Assembly (NCBI RefSeq): GCF_000184745.1
Contig: NC_014931.1
Location: forward strand, 3,782,001 to 3,846,000
Length of the DNA stretch: 64,000 nucleotides
Origin: Variovorax paradoxus EPS
GTDB taxonomy: Bacteria; Pseudomonadota; Gammaproteobacteria; Burkholderiales; Burkholderiaceae_C
Reading direction: 5' to 3'
Positions 7,769 through 15,940 of this stretch are shown piece after piece; the stretch's first letter is position 1; each line of letters opens with the position of its first letter. The notes under the pieces were generated by a model that searched no databases, was not told the origin of the DNA, and saw only the letters and a program-made list of their open reading frames with translations. The position numbers and the translations under genes are program-made.

Positions 7769-10700
7769 TCACTTCATGGTCAGTTTGAGCTCGGCGCCCG
7801 GCTTCCACTCGGCACCGCTGGCCGTGGTGCGCACCGCGCCCAGGAACAGCCGCTCGCTCGTGAGTTTCTGCGCCAGCAGGTAGTCGCGCACCGCGGCGCC
7901 GCGCTCCACGGCCAGTTGGCGCATCGATTCCTCGTCGACCGGCACGCTCGCGAACAGCAGGTTTTCCATTTCCTTGACCGGCAGGTCCTTGGCCAGCCCG
8001 ACGAGGTTGCGCGGCTTGGTGATGTCGGCGCGCTTGTACACCGCCGTCAGCAGCTCGGGGTATTCGGCGTCGGTGACCGGCGGCACCTCGGTGCCGGTTT
8101 GGCCGCCGCGCACCGCGACACGGCGCTTCTCGGCCTGGGTGAGCTGTCGCACACGCTGGCGCTGGTAGGCATCGCGCTCTTTCTCGAGGCTGGAGGTGCC
8201 GATGACCGTCATCTCCAGCGTCGGCCGCTCGGCCAGCGCCTTGGCGACCTCGTCCAGGCTTTCCTTGGCCGCCGCGCTGAGCACCGAACTGCCCGCCTCG
8301 AAGGTGATTGCGCTCGATTCGCCGCTGCCACCGCCGCCCAGGCCGCCGGTGAGCAGGCTGAACGGCGCCGTCACGGCCTTGACGATCAGGTTGACCACCG
8401 CCTTCCAGATCAGCGGTCCGACGCTGAACTGCGGATCGTTGAGCGAGCCGCTGAGCGGCAGGTCGACGTCGATCACGCCGTTGCGGTCGGCCAGCAAGGC
8501 CACAGCCAGTTTCACCGGCAGGCTGTTGGGCGCACCGGCGACCTCCTCGCCGAACTGCAGCTGGTTGAGCACCAGCTTGTTGGTGGCGGTGAGCTGGCCG
8601 TCGGGCGCGACCTTGTAGTTCACGTCCATGCTCATCTTGCCGCGCTCGATGCCGTGGCCCGCGTAGCGCACCGAGTACGGCGACAGCGGTGCGAGGTCGA
8701 GGTCGCGCATCTTGGCGGTGATGTCGAGTTCGAGCGGCTTGGCCAGCGGATTGAGCTTGCCGGTGATTTCCAGCGCGGCCGTCTGCTGCGCCTTGCCGCG
8801 CAGTTCCAGGTCGGCCAGCGCCGGGCGGCCCGTCTCGCCCTTGGGCGGGTTCGACGAGAAGGAACTGAGCTTGCCGGTCAGCTCGCTCAGGTCGGCCGAG
8901 TAGTTGGGCTTGACGAAGAGATCGGTGAAATCGATCTTGCCGTTGACCAGGCTCATCGGACCGAAGTTGATGACCGGCGTGAGGCCGGTGTCCGCCGGTG
9001 CCTGCGCCGTAGCTACCGGCGCGGCGGCCGGCTTGGCGGGTTCGGGGCTGCCGCCGACCATGGCTTCGGCCGACACCGGCGCGCCGCCGGAGCGCTGCAC
9101 AGGCGCCGCCGCGCGGGTCGTGGTGGTGGTGCCGCCCGGTCCCTTCTGGGTCTTGGCGTCGGCAGAGGCCGCAGCCGCGGCACCTTCGGCTTCGCCCTTC
9201 TTCGTCAGATTGAGCAGGTTGAGCCGGCCGGTCGGATCGACGATCACGCGGGCGAAGAAGTCGGTCAGCGTGGTTTCGCGCACGTCCACCTTCGGCGGCG
9301 TATTGGGCGCCAGGCCGACCTGCAGCCCGCGCAGGCTCAGCGTCTTCCAACTCAGGAGCTGGTTGGTGTTGCGGTCGAAACCGGGGGACTGGGTGAGCGA
9401 CACACTGTTGGCGCGGAAGTCGTCCAGTGCGGTGTCGCCAGCCAGCTTGACGGTCATGCCGGCCGGCGTGGTCGTGTAGTGGACCGTGCCGCGGTAGCTC
9501 GCGAAGGCGCGGCGGATGTCGACGTTGAGCGCGTCCGCGTAGTAGGCCTTGAAGGCGTGCGCGGGGAACGAGATCACCTCGAGCCGGCCCTCGGCGGCCA
9601 GCGGCTTGAGCACGACGTTGCCCTTGTAGTCGAACTTGCCCGGCTCGGAGCGGCCGGAGCCGATGCGGCCCGAGACCTGCAGCGGCGACACGGTGTTGGT
9701 CTCGGGCGCGATCTTCTGTGCGTTCAGCTTGAAGGCCGTGACCTCTACCGTCACCGGCAGCGCGCCGGCCTTGTCTGAATATGAGAGGCTGCCGTTGTCG
9801 ACCGCCATCGTGGCGATGGTCAGCGCCCAGGGCTTGGTGTTGGCGTCGGCCTTGGCCGATCCGGCGCCGGCCGGCTTGGGCGCCGCCACCTTCGCTTCGG
9901 CCGCGCCGCCGTTGCCGGCCGGGGTGCGCAGCCAGCGCTCGAACATCCAGCGCTTCTCGCTGTCGCGCTCCACGCGCACCTTGGGGTTGGTGGCGGTGAA
10001 CGAGGCGATGTTCAGCGTGTGCTGCGTCATGTCGACCTCGGCGTCGACCAGCTCGAAACGGCCGACGCTCGCCAGTGCGGTCTTGGTCTGGGTCAGCGCA
10101 AGCCCGTCGGCTGCCAGCCGGCGCGCCTTGAACTTGAGGTTGGGCTGGTTCCAGGCGATATCGATCTGGCCGCTGAGCTTGCCGTCGAGCGTGGGCTCCA
10201 GGCTCTGCGCCAGATACGGTGCGGCCAGCGAGAGCGGAAGCGCGTCGACCTCGGTCTGCACGTCCGCCACCTTGTCCGTGGCGCTGCCCTTGAACTTGAG
10301 CGAGGCGCCGGCAATGGCGGTGCCGCCGTTGAACTGGGCCGGCTTCTCCATTGGCCAAGTGATGGCGGTGACGTCGAGCCCCAGGTCGGTCAGGTCGACG
10401 GCGGCCGCGGGCTTGACGGTCTCGTCGCGCCAGCCAATGCGCCCGCCGCTCAGCGCCACCTTGTCGACCTGCACGTTCAGCTTGGGCTTTTCGGCCGTCT
10501 GGCCGGCCGGTGCGCTGGCTGGGGCGACGGGTAGCGGCGCCACTTTTTCCGCGGCGTCGGTGGCCGGGTCGGTCGCCATCAGGTTGAGTTGGCCCGAGGC
10601 ATCGCGCGCCACCACGAGCTGCGGATTGGCGAGCGCCACTTCGCTCAAATGGAACACCGATTCGAGCGGGCGAACATCGGCCAGCGCAAGCTTGAGCGAA

Positions 10701-11584
10701 TCGAAGCTCAGCAGGTCGCGGCCCCTGGCGTCGCTCAGCTTGGCGCCGTGCGCTTCGACCGTGCCGTAGATCTTGAGGCCGGTGGTCGTGGCCTGCTGGA
10801 AGTCGATCTTCAGGTCGGCATCGAGGCTGCCGGCCTGCAGCTTCACCGGCAATCCGCCGGGGATGTAGCCGAGGTAAGGCACGAGATCGAGCCCCTTGAA
10901 CTGCACGTGGGCGTCGGTCTTGCGGCTGGCCGAAAAGGGTGTGGTGAAGGCGGCCGAATCGAAGTTGCTGCCGTTGAGCACGAAGGCCAGCTTGGGCTCG
11001 GTCTTGACCTCGCGCTGCGAGGCCAGGTTGCTCAGGAAAGGCACGTTGAGCACGAAGTTGCGCAGCTCGTGCTTGCGCTTGACCGTCTGGTCGTCGAAGT
11101 CGACCGCGCCGTCCTTGATCGAGATGTTGTAGATCGCAAAGCGCGCCGGCTCGGCCTTGGGGTCGGGCGGCGGACCCGAGGCCAGCTTGGCCAGGATGTC
11201 GTCGATGTCGTACTTGCCGTCGGCCTGGTGCGTGAGCAGGATGGCGGGCGATTCGATCGAGACCGCATCGATCACGGGCGCCAGGCGAAAAAGCGATTGC
11301 AGTTCGGCGTCGGCGTAGATGCGCTTGATGGCCAGTTGCGGCTGCTTGCCGTCGGCAGTGGCGATGCGCAGGTCGTGCAGCGCGAGTTCGAGGGTCCAGG
11401 GCTTGAAATCGATCTTGCCCACGGTGACCTGCCGGCCCAGTTTTTCGCTCGCGATCTTTTGAAGCTGGCTCTTGGCGACGGGCGGAACCGCCAACCATGC
11501 GATGACCCAGAGGGCCAACAGAACCAGCAAGGCGACGATCCCACGTCGCATCCATTTGTTTTGTTTGAGCGAAGCTAAATCCAT
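7769..11584 (-). CDS. DUF748 (AsmA-like) envelope protein with OmpA-like C-terminus
   Basis: A 1271-residue protein starting MDLASLKQNKWMRRG, then one transmembrane helix (about 14-33, IVALLVLLALWVIAWLAV), then a long beta-rich periplasmic body of AsmA/DUF748 type (GRQVTVGKIDFKPWTLEL near the start is a hallmark). Near residue 1130 a segment FEAGSSVLSAAAKESLDEVAKAL resembles an OmpA peptidoglycan-binding domain. AsmA-like proteins are proposed bridges for phospholipid transport between membranes; that is family knowledge, not seen here. The ATG at 11584 was chosen over an in-frame start at 11701 because it places the membrane anchor at the N-terminus; the longer start would run through a terminator-like hairpin. 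Confidence 0.87.
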   Translation of the reverse strand: MDLASLKQNKWMRRGIVALLVLLALWVIAWLAVPPVAKSQLQKIASEKLGRQVTVGKIDFKPWTLELALHDLRIATADGKQPQLAIKRIYADAELQSLFRLAPVIDAVSIESPAILLTHQADGKYDIDDILAKLASGPPPDPKAEPARFAIYNISIKDGAVDFDDQTVKRKHELRNFVLNVPFLSNLASQREVKTEPKLAFVLNGSNFDSAAFTTPFSASRKTDAHVQFKGLDLVPYLGYIPGGLPVKLQAGSLDADLKIDFQQATTTGLKIYGTVEAHGAKLSDARGRDLLSFDSLKLALADVRPLESVFHLSEVALANPQLVVARDASGQLNLMATDPATDAAEKVAPLPVAPASAPAGQTAEKPKLNVQVDKVALSGGRIGWRDETVKPAAAVDLTDLGLDVTAITWPMEKPAQFNGGTAIAGASLKFKGSATDKVADVQTEVDALPLSLAAPYLAQSLEPTLDGKLSGQIDIAWNQPNLKFKARRLAADGLALTQTKTALASVGRFELVDAEVDMTQHTLNIASFTATNPKVRVERDSEKRWMFERWLRTPAGNGGAAEAKVAAPKPAGAGSAKADANTKPWALTIATMAVDNGSLSYSDKAGALPVTVEVTAFKLNAQKIAPETNTVSPLQVSGRIGSGRSEPGKFDYKGNVVLKPLAAEGRLEVISFPAHAFKAYYADALNVDIRRAFASYRGTVHYTTTPAGMTVKLAGDTALDDFRANSVSLTQSPGFDRNTNQLLSWKTLSLRGLQVGLAPNTPPKVDVRETTLTDFFARVIVDPTGRLNLLNLTKKGEAEGAAAAASADAKTQKGPGGTTTTTRAAAPVQRSGGAPVSAEAMVGGSPEPAKPAAAPVATAQAPADTGLTPVINFGPMSLVNGKIDFTDLFVKPNYSADLSELTGKLSSFSSNPPKGETGRPALADLELRGKAQQTAALEITGKLNPLAKPLELDITAKMRDLDLAPLSPYSVRYAGHGIERGKMSMDVNYKVAPDGQLTATNKLVLNQLQFGEEVAGAPNSLPVKLAVALLADRNGVIDVDLPLSGSLNDPQFSVGPLIWKAVVNLIVKAVTAPFSLLTGGLGGGGSGESSAITFEAGSSVLSAAAKESLDEVAKALAERPTLEMTVIGTSSLEKERDAYQRQRVRQLTQAEKRRVAVRGGQTGTEVPPVTDAEYPELLTAVYKRADITKPRNLVGLAKDLPVKEMENLLFASVPVDEESMRQLAVERGAAVRDYLLAQKLTSERLFLGAVRTTASGAEWKPGAELKLTMK

Positions 11585-11930
11585 CGCGGGAGTGTGCCGC
11601 AAACACGCCTCGAAGCAGAAACAAGAAAGCCCGGCAACGCGACTGAATGCCTCGTTGCCGGGCTTGATGGCGGGCCTAACACCCAAGCCATCGATTCGCA
11701 CGGCTGGAAGTCAATGGTTCCTGTCGTGCTGGCAGCAAGAGATTGCCACCGTGGATCCTCCGTCGTTCGAGCCCTTGACTTGCACCTCGGGCTGCCTGAC
11801 TTCGGAAAAACGCCTGAAAACCCAGGCCCGTTCAGATTAGGTGCAGCACCCTCGCATTGCAAATCCAATCTTCCAAGGGATTTCCCTTAAGCAGAACGCT
11901 CTGGGAGGCTTCACTTTTTAAACATTTATT
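11585..11930 (-). ncRNA. Structured leader or small RNA upstream of the DUF748 gene (candidate)
   Basis: About 350 bp with no convincing coding sequence but much secondary structure on the minus strand: AAGTCAA/TTGACTT long-range pairing (11780-11786 with 11708-11714), a GATGGC/GCCATC hairpin (11692-11687 with 11671-11666), and a terminator (separate entry) whose base is only about 33 bp before the DUF748 start codon. An alternative pairing GGCTTG/CAAGCC would invade the first three bases of the terminator stem. This is the layout of a cis-acting attenuator; an independent small RNA ending at that terminator is equally possible. I do not recognise a known RNA family. Confidence 0.35.
11617..11663 (-). 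terminator. Intrinsic terminator just upstream of the DUF748 start
   Basis: Read on the minus strand, GCCCGGCAACG (11663-11653), a 13-nt loop, CGTTGCCGGGC (11639-11629), then TTTCTTGTTTCT (11628-11617). The 11-bp stem is perfect; the U tract is interrupted. Because the only downstream minus gene starts at 11584, this either ends a separate small RNA or works as an attenuator in the leader of that gene. Confidence 0.6.
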
Positions 11931-11983
11931 AGCATAAGAAACAAAATCCTTATGCTTGACCGAGTATTTAGCCACGCTAGAAT
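11931..11983 (+). promoter_or_regulatory. Promoter and low-GC palindrome for the lytic transglycosylase gene
   Basis: TTGACC (11956-11961), a 16-bp spacer and TAGAAT (11978-11983) make a good sigma-70 promoter directed to the transglycosylase gene, giving a leader of about 195 nt. Just upstream and touching the -35 box is a perfect 8-bp inverted repeat AGCATAAG (11931-11938) / CTTATGCT (11949-11956). The stretch 11905-11985 is markedly AT-rich compared with the rest of the window, as expected for a divergent promoter region; the palindrome could be an operator acting on both directions. Confidence 0.6.
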
Positions 11984-12185
11984 CCGCCCTGCTCCCGACT
12001 GCCAGACGCAGAGGGGCCACCCCTGAATCCGCTGCCGAGAACTCCCCCGGCTTGATCAGGTCACCGCGCTCCTTACCCACACCCCTCCATGCGCGGAGCC
12101 TGATTCGTACCAATCCAAGCGCCGCTGCCTTCATCCATCGCCTCTCCAGGCGCTGCGACCAGGTGCCGCACAGAAAGGAAGAGCG

Positions 12186-13037
12186 ATGAACAAGGCGTTT
12201 GATGCCACAGCCCGCGGGCTGAGGACCTTTGTGTCCGATGTGGCAGACGGCTTTTTTGAAATCACCCACAACGGGTTCGCGTTGGTCGGTTTGGCCATCG
12301 TGTTCGCGGCCCTCGCCCTCGTGGCACGGCCCGATCTGCGCCAGACCGGCGAGGAACAGCTCATGGGCTGGCTGCAGTCGCGCAAGCCCGCGCCTGAAGT
12401 CACCGACCTGGAGCCGACCGCGATCGAGCGCACCACGGCCGCGAGCCCCGGCGACCTGCCCAAGCAGCAGGCCGCCGTGGCGTACTGGCTGAGCAAGAAA
12501 TACAGCGTGGCGGCCGAACCGCTGAGCGTGCTCGTGGCCGAGGCCTACAACATCGGCAAGCGCACCAAGCTCGACCCGACGCTGATCCTGGCCATCATGG
12601 CCGTGGAGTCCAGCTTCAATCCCTTCGCCCAGAGCCACGTCGGCGCCCAGGGCCTGATGCAGGTCATGACGCGCGTGCACGGCGACAAGTACGAAAGCGC
12701 GGGCGGCACGCTCACCGCCTTCGACCCGGTGACCAACATGCGCGTCGGCGTGAAGGTGCTGCAGGAATGCATCTCCCGCGCCGGCTCGCTCGAAGGGGGC
12801 CTGCGCTACTACGTGGGCGCAGCCAATCTGGAAGACGATGGCGGCTACGCCAACAAGGTGATGGCCGAGCATGAGCGCCTGTTGCAGGTCGCCAACGGCC
12901 GCGCACCGTCGGTGCTGCCCCCCCGCACGACCGTGCGCGCGCAGCCGATTCCCATCGTGACGCCGGCACCGGCACCGATCAAGGCCGAGGAAGGCTCGGA
13001 ACCCGCAAAGGTCGCCCTGCTTTCCGCTGTTTCCTGA
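12186..13037 (+). CDS. Membrane-anchored lytic transglycosylase (SLT domain)
   Basis: A 283-residue protein that should cleave peptidoglycan glycan strands in the periplasm. It has an N-terminal membrane helix (about 30-48, GFALVGLAIVFAALALVA) and an SLT goose-lysozyme-like domain at about 110-235 with the catalytic Glu141 in AVESSFNPFAQSHVGAQGLMQV and the later GGLRYYVGAAN motif. The tail (240-283) is Pro/Ala-rich and probably flexible. The ATG at 12186 follows AGGAAG 5 bp upstream. It is transcribed alone from the promoter at 11956 and is followed by the riboswitch-controlled glyA gene. Confidence 0.93.
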   Translation: MNKAFDATARGLRTFVSDVADGFFEITHNGFALVGLAIVFAALALVARPDLRQTGEEQLMGWLQSRKPAPEVTDLEPTAIERTTAASPGDLPKQQAAVAYWLSKKYSVAAEPLSVLVAEAYNIGKRTKLDPTLILAIMAVESSFNPFAQSHVGAQGLMQVMTRVHGDKYESAGGTLTAFDPVTNMRVGVKVLQECISRAGSLEGGLRYYVGAANLEDDGGYANKVMAEHERLLQVANGRAPSVLPPRTTVRAQPIPIVTPAPAPIKAEEGSEPAKVALLSAVS

Positions 13038-13060
13038 AGCTGGCCTGGCCGGGTGTGAGC

Positions 13061-13066
13061 TACACT
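13061..13066 (+). promoter_or_regulatory. -10 box of the glyA riboswitch transcript
   Basis: TACACT ends 8 bp before the first base of the riboswitch P1 stem at 13074, so transcription should begin almost exactly at the aptamer. No clear -35 hexamer is visible 16-18 bp upstream. Confidence 0.5.
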
Positions 13067-13073
13067 CGGCCCC

Positions 13074-13190
13074 GTACGCGACTGGCGATAGGCGCAGCAC
13101 CTGAACAAGGTGCCACGCGCTGACGTGGAATACCACTGGGAAGCGTGCCGCCTGGCCACAACAGGCGTTCAGCCGTTCGCCTGGGCAGCC
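13074..13190 (+). ncRNA. ZTP/ZMP riboswitch (pfl motif) controlling glyA
   Basis: The leader of glyA matches the pfl consensus as I know it: a 5' block ending in GACTGGCG, a CCACTGGGAAGCG internal block (13133-13145) and the near-invariant 3' pseudoknot block GCCGTTCGCCTGGGCA (13172-13187). P1 forms between GTACGC (13074-13079) and GCGTGC (13143-13148). The family senses ZTP/ZMP, purine intermediates that build up when 10-formyl-tetrahydrofolate is short, and switches on one-carbon genes; glyA is a known target. After the aptamer, CCTTGTT (13189-13195) can pair with AACAAGG (13206-13212), a possible expression platform, but no T tract follows, so control may be at translation. Confidence 0.88.
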
Positions 13191-13234
13191 CTTGTTTGGT
13201 TGAAGAACAAGGACCTCGTCTTCAAAGGACTGCC

Positions 13235-14479
13235 ATGTACCAACGCAATATTCTGGTCGAACAGACCGACCCCGAGATCTGGGCCGCCATTCAAGCCGAA
13301 AACGCGCGCCAGGAACACCACATCGAGCTGATCGCCAGCGAGAACTACGCCTCGCCGGCCGTCATGCAGGCTCAGGGCTCGCAGCTCACTAACAAGTACG
13401 CCGAAGGCTACCCGGGCAAGCGCTACTACGGCGGCTGCGAGCACGTCGACGTGGCCGAGCAACTGGCCATCGACCGGGTCAAGCAGATCTTCGGTGCCGA
13501 CGCCGCCAACGTGCAGCCGCATTGCGGCGCCTCGGCCAACGAAGCCGTGATGCTGGCGTTCCTCAAGCCTGGCGACACCATCATGGGCATGAGCCTGGCC
13601 GAAGGCGGCCACCTGACCCACGGCATGCCACTCAACATGAGCGGCAAGTGGTTCAACGTGGTGAGCTACGGCCTGGACGCCAACGAAGCCATCGACTACG
13701 ACGCGATGGAACGCAAGGCGCACGAGCACATGCCCAAGCTGATCATCGCGGGCGCCTCGGCCTACTCGCTGCACATCGACTTCGAGCGCTTCGCCAAGGT
13801 GGCGAAGGACGTGGGCGCGATCTTCATGGTCGACATCGCCCACTACGCCGGCCTCGTGGCCGCGGGCGTGTACCCCAATCCGGTGCCGCACGCCGACATC
13901 GTGACCTCCACCACCCACAAGAGCCTGCGCGGCCCGCGCGGCGGCATCATCCTCATGAAGTCGCAGCACGAGAAGGCGATCAACAGCGCGATCTTCCCGG
14001 GCCTGCAAGGCGGTCCGCTGATGCACGTGATCGCCGCCAAGGCCGTCGCGTTCAAGGAAGCGATGACGCCCGAGTTCAAGGCTTACCAGCAACAGGTGGT
14101 CAAGAACGCCAAGATCGTGGCCGACACGCTCACCGAGCGGGGCCTGCGCATCGTGAGCGGCCGCACCGAGAGCCACGTGATGCTGGTCGACCTGCGTTCG
14201 AAGGGCATCACCGGCAAGGAAGCCGAAGCCGTGCTGGGCAGCGCCCACATGACGATCAACAAGAACGCGATTCCGAACGACCCCGAAAAGCCGATGGTCA
14301 CCAGCGGTGTGCGCATCGGCACCCCGGCCATGACCACCCGCGGTTTCAAGGACGAAGAGGCCCGCATCACCGCGAACCTGGTCGCCGACGTGCTCGAGAA
14401 CCCGCGCGACGCGGCGAACATCGATGCAGTGCGCGCCAAGGTGCACGCGCTGACGAGCCGCTTCCCCGTCTATCGCTGA
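13235..14479 (+). CDS. glyA: Serine hydroxymethyltransferase
   Basis: PLP enzyme converting serine and tetrahydrofolate to glycine and 5,10-methylene-tetrahydrofolate in the cytoplasm. 414 residues, the usual length. Motifs: [19 protein letters not shown] near 30, [14 protein letters not shown], and the PLP-lysine segment [14 protein letters not shown] near 223-236. The start [10 protein letters not shown] at 13235 follows AAAGGA. Its leader holds a ZTP riboswitch, tying expression to folate/purine status. nrdR follows 18 bp downstream, so the two are probably co-transcribed, as in many proteobacteria. Confidence 0.98.
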   Translation: MYQRNILVEQTDPEIWAAIQAENARQEHHIELIASENYASPAVMQAQGSQLTNKYAEGYPGKRYYGGCEHVDVAEQLAIDRVKQIFGADAANVQPHCGASANEAVMLAFLKPGDTIMGMSLAEGGHLTHGMPLNMSGKWFNVVSYGLDANEAIDYDAMERKAHEHMPKLIIAGASAYSLHIDFERFAKVAKDVGAIFMVDIAHYAGLVAAGVYPNPVPHADIVTSTTHKSLRGPRGGIILMKSQHEKAINSAIFPGLQGGPLMHVIAAKAVAFKEAMTPEFKAYQQQVVKNAKIVADTLTERGLRIVSGRTESHVMLVDLRSKGITGKEAEAVLGSAHMTINKNAIPNDPEKPMVTSGVRIGTPAMTTRGFKDEEARITANLVADVLENPRDAANIDAVRAKVHALTSRFPVYR

Positions 14480-14497
14480 TCTGCACGGCCCGACCGC

Positions 14498-14941
14498 ATG
14501 AAATGCCCTTTTTGCGGTCATCTTGAAACGCAGGTCGTGGAGACCCGCGTTTCGGAAGACGCCGACTTTGTCCGCAGGCGCCGCCAGTGCAGCGCCTGCG
14601 ACAAGCGCTTCACCACCTACGAGCGCCCCGACGTCAACTTCCCCGTGGTCGTGAAGAAGGACGGCAGCCGCGCCGACTTCGACTCCTCCAAGGTACGTGC
14701 CTCGATGATGCTGGCGCTGCGCAAGCGTCCGGTGAGCATCGAGCAGATCGACACCGCCCTCTTGCGGATCGAGCAGAAGCTTTTGGCCAGCGGCCTGCGC
14801 GAAATCGATTCGACGAAAGTCGGCGAACTGGTGATGCGCGAACTCAAGCGCCTCGACAAGGTCGCCTACGTTCGCTTTGCCTCGGTGTACCGCAGCTTCG
14901 AGGACGTGGACGAATTCCGGCAGTTGCTGCGGGACATCTGA
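14498..14941 (+). CDS. nrdR: Transcriptional repressor NrdR
   Basis: Represses ribonucleotide reductase genes in response to ATP/dATP by binding NrdR boxes. The 147-residue protein has an N-terminal zinc ribbon (CPFCG at 3-7 and CSACDKRF at about 31-38) and an ATP-cone domain at about 49-139 ([17 protein letters not shown]). Length and order match the family exactly. It follows glyA by 18 bp, a widespread arrangement, and converges on the minor-pilin operon whose last gene ends 17 bp away. Confidence 0.98.
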   Translation: MKCPFCGHLETQVVETRVSEDADFVRRRRQCSACDKRFTTYERPDVNFPVVVKKDGSRADFDSSKVRASMMLALRKRPVSIEQIDTALLRIEQKLLASGLREIDSTKVGELVMRELKRLDKVAYVRFASVYRSFEDVDEFRQLLRDI

Positions 14942-14957
14942 TTCCGCGGGCCGGCCT

Positions 14958-15533
14958 TCAAGCGCCGCCGCTTTCTCCCCTGGCGCACGCCCCCGAGCCG
15001 CAATCGCCGCTCACATCCGGATTGCAGACCTTCGCCCGGCCCGACGCCGAGACGATGACCGAGGCCCTGCGCCCCGTCTCGGCCTTGAACGTCAGGCAGC
15101 CCGCGCTGAAACCGGCCCTCGCGGTCTGGCGCGAGAACCCGTTGCCGTCGTAGCGCAAGCCTTGCGCAAAGCCGCCGCCGAGCGTCGTGTCGATGCTCAC
15201 GCCCTGCGGCAATCGGTCGAAGCGCCGCAGCGTTTGGGTTTGCCTCTGCGTGGAGGACGACGCATCGGAGCCGGTTCGGACCACCCAGCCTTCGGACCAG
15301 TCGCCGCCCGCGAGTGCAGCCACCTCCACGCCCTGCGCGCGCTGAATGGCTTCCATGCGTGCAAAGCCCAGCGCCGCATTGAAACCCTGCGCAGCCGTCG
15401 CCAGACGCTGGTTGAGCAGCATGTCGCGAAAGCTCGGCACGCCGATAGCCGCCAGCACCGCGACGATGGCAACGATCGCCATCAGTTCGATCAGCGTGAA
15501 GCCGCCGAACGGTGTCGTGTTGCCGCGCTTCAT
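14958..15533 (-). CDS. fimT: FimT/GspH-type minor pseudopilin
   Basis: A 191-residue prepilin with the type III signal GGFTLIELMAIVAIVAVLAA: short basic leader, Gly before the cleavage site, Phe+1, Glu+5 and a hydrophobic helix. The soluble part has the GspH-type features ARMEAIQRAQGVEV and two cysteine pairs near the C-terminus (CLTFKAETG; CNPDVSGDCGSGAC). It probably joins the type IV pilus tip; FimT of some species binds DNA during uptake, which is family knowledge. Its ATG overlaps the stop codon of the upstream pilin gene in an ATGA arrangement, so translation should be coupled. Last gene of the operon. Confidence 0.88.
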   Translation of the reverse strand: MKRGNTTPFGGFTLIELMAIVAIVAVLAAIGVPSFRDMLLNQRLATAAQGFNAALGFARMEAIQRAQGVEVAALAGGDWSEGWVVRTGSDASSSTQRQTQTLRRFDRLPQGVSIDTTLGGGFAQGLRYDGNGFSRQTARAGFSAGCLTFKAETGRRASVIVSASGRAKVCNPDVSGDCGSGACARGESGGA

Positions 15534-15940
15534 TGCCAGCACCTGCCGGGCAGCGTCCCGTCGCATCCTTTGCCACCCGTGCTGTCCACCCAGAGATTGC
15601 CGACGTGGGGATCGGAGAACCCCGGCTTCAGCGTGGCCGTCAACCGGATGCAGCCAGTGATGCTCCCTCGCCCTTCGCAATTGGCGCTCTTGACGATGTA
15701 CTTGCCGCCCGCGCCCCCTTCCCCCGACTCGCCCTCGTAGGGCCGGTATCGCCCCACCCTGGTATAGAGGCGCTCCTGCTCCTGCATCTGCTGCATGAGC
15801 GCGGAGCGCCCCTCGCTGCGCCAGCTTTTGCGCACGAAATCCATGTAGGACGGATAGGAGATGGCCGCCAGGATTGCGGCGATGGCCAGCACGATCAGCA
15901 TCTCGATCAGCGTGAAACCGCGAAGCTTCGGGGCTCTCAC
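15530..15940 (-). CDS. pilE: PilE-like minor type IV pilin
   Basis: A 136-residue prepilin with the cleavage motif RGFTLIEMLIVLAIAAILAA (Glu+5 present) and a small globular part with paired cysteines (CEGRGSITGC near 92-101; CDGTLPGRC near the end). Start is GTG at 15940, supported by GGAGG 8 bp upstream and by the normal seven-residue leader MRAPKLR before the Gly. The GTG overlaps the TGA of pilY1 as GTGA. Minor pilins of this PilE/ComP type occur at the end of pilVWXY1 operons in betaproteobacteria and can help pilus assembly or DNA uptake; which of these applies cannot be told from sequence. Confidence 0.85.
   Translation of the reverse strand: MRAPKLRGFTLIEMLIVLAIAAILAAISYPSYMDFVRKSWRSEGRSALMQQMQEQERLYTRVGRYRPYEGESGEGGAGGKYIVKSANCEGRGSITGCIRLTATLKPGFSDPHVGNLWVDSTGGKGCDGTLPGRCWQ

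Noticed and set aside
7716-11624. Second long minus-strand frame over the DUF748 gene
   Set aside because: Arg/Gly/Ala-rich with no domain; the other frame has the membrane anchor and family motifs.
11700-11795. Possible tRNA on the plus strand (7-bp AAGTCAA/TTGACTT pairing and a GTTCGAGCC T-loop-like stretch)
   Set aside because: T and D stems do not pair, position 33 is not U and no CCA-compatible end fits; the pairing is better explained as part of the structured leader.
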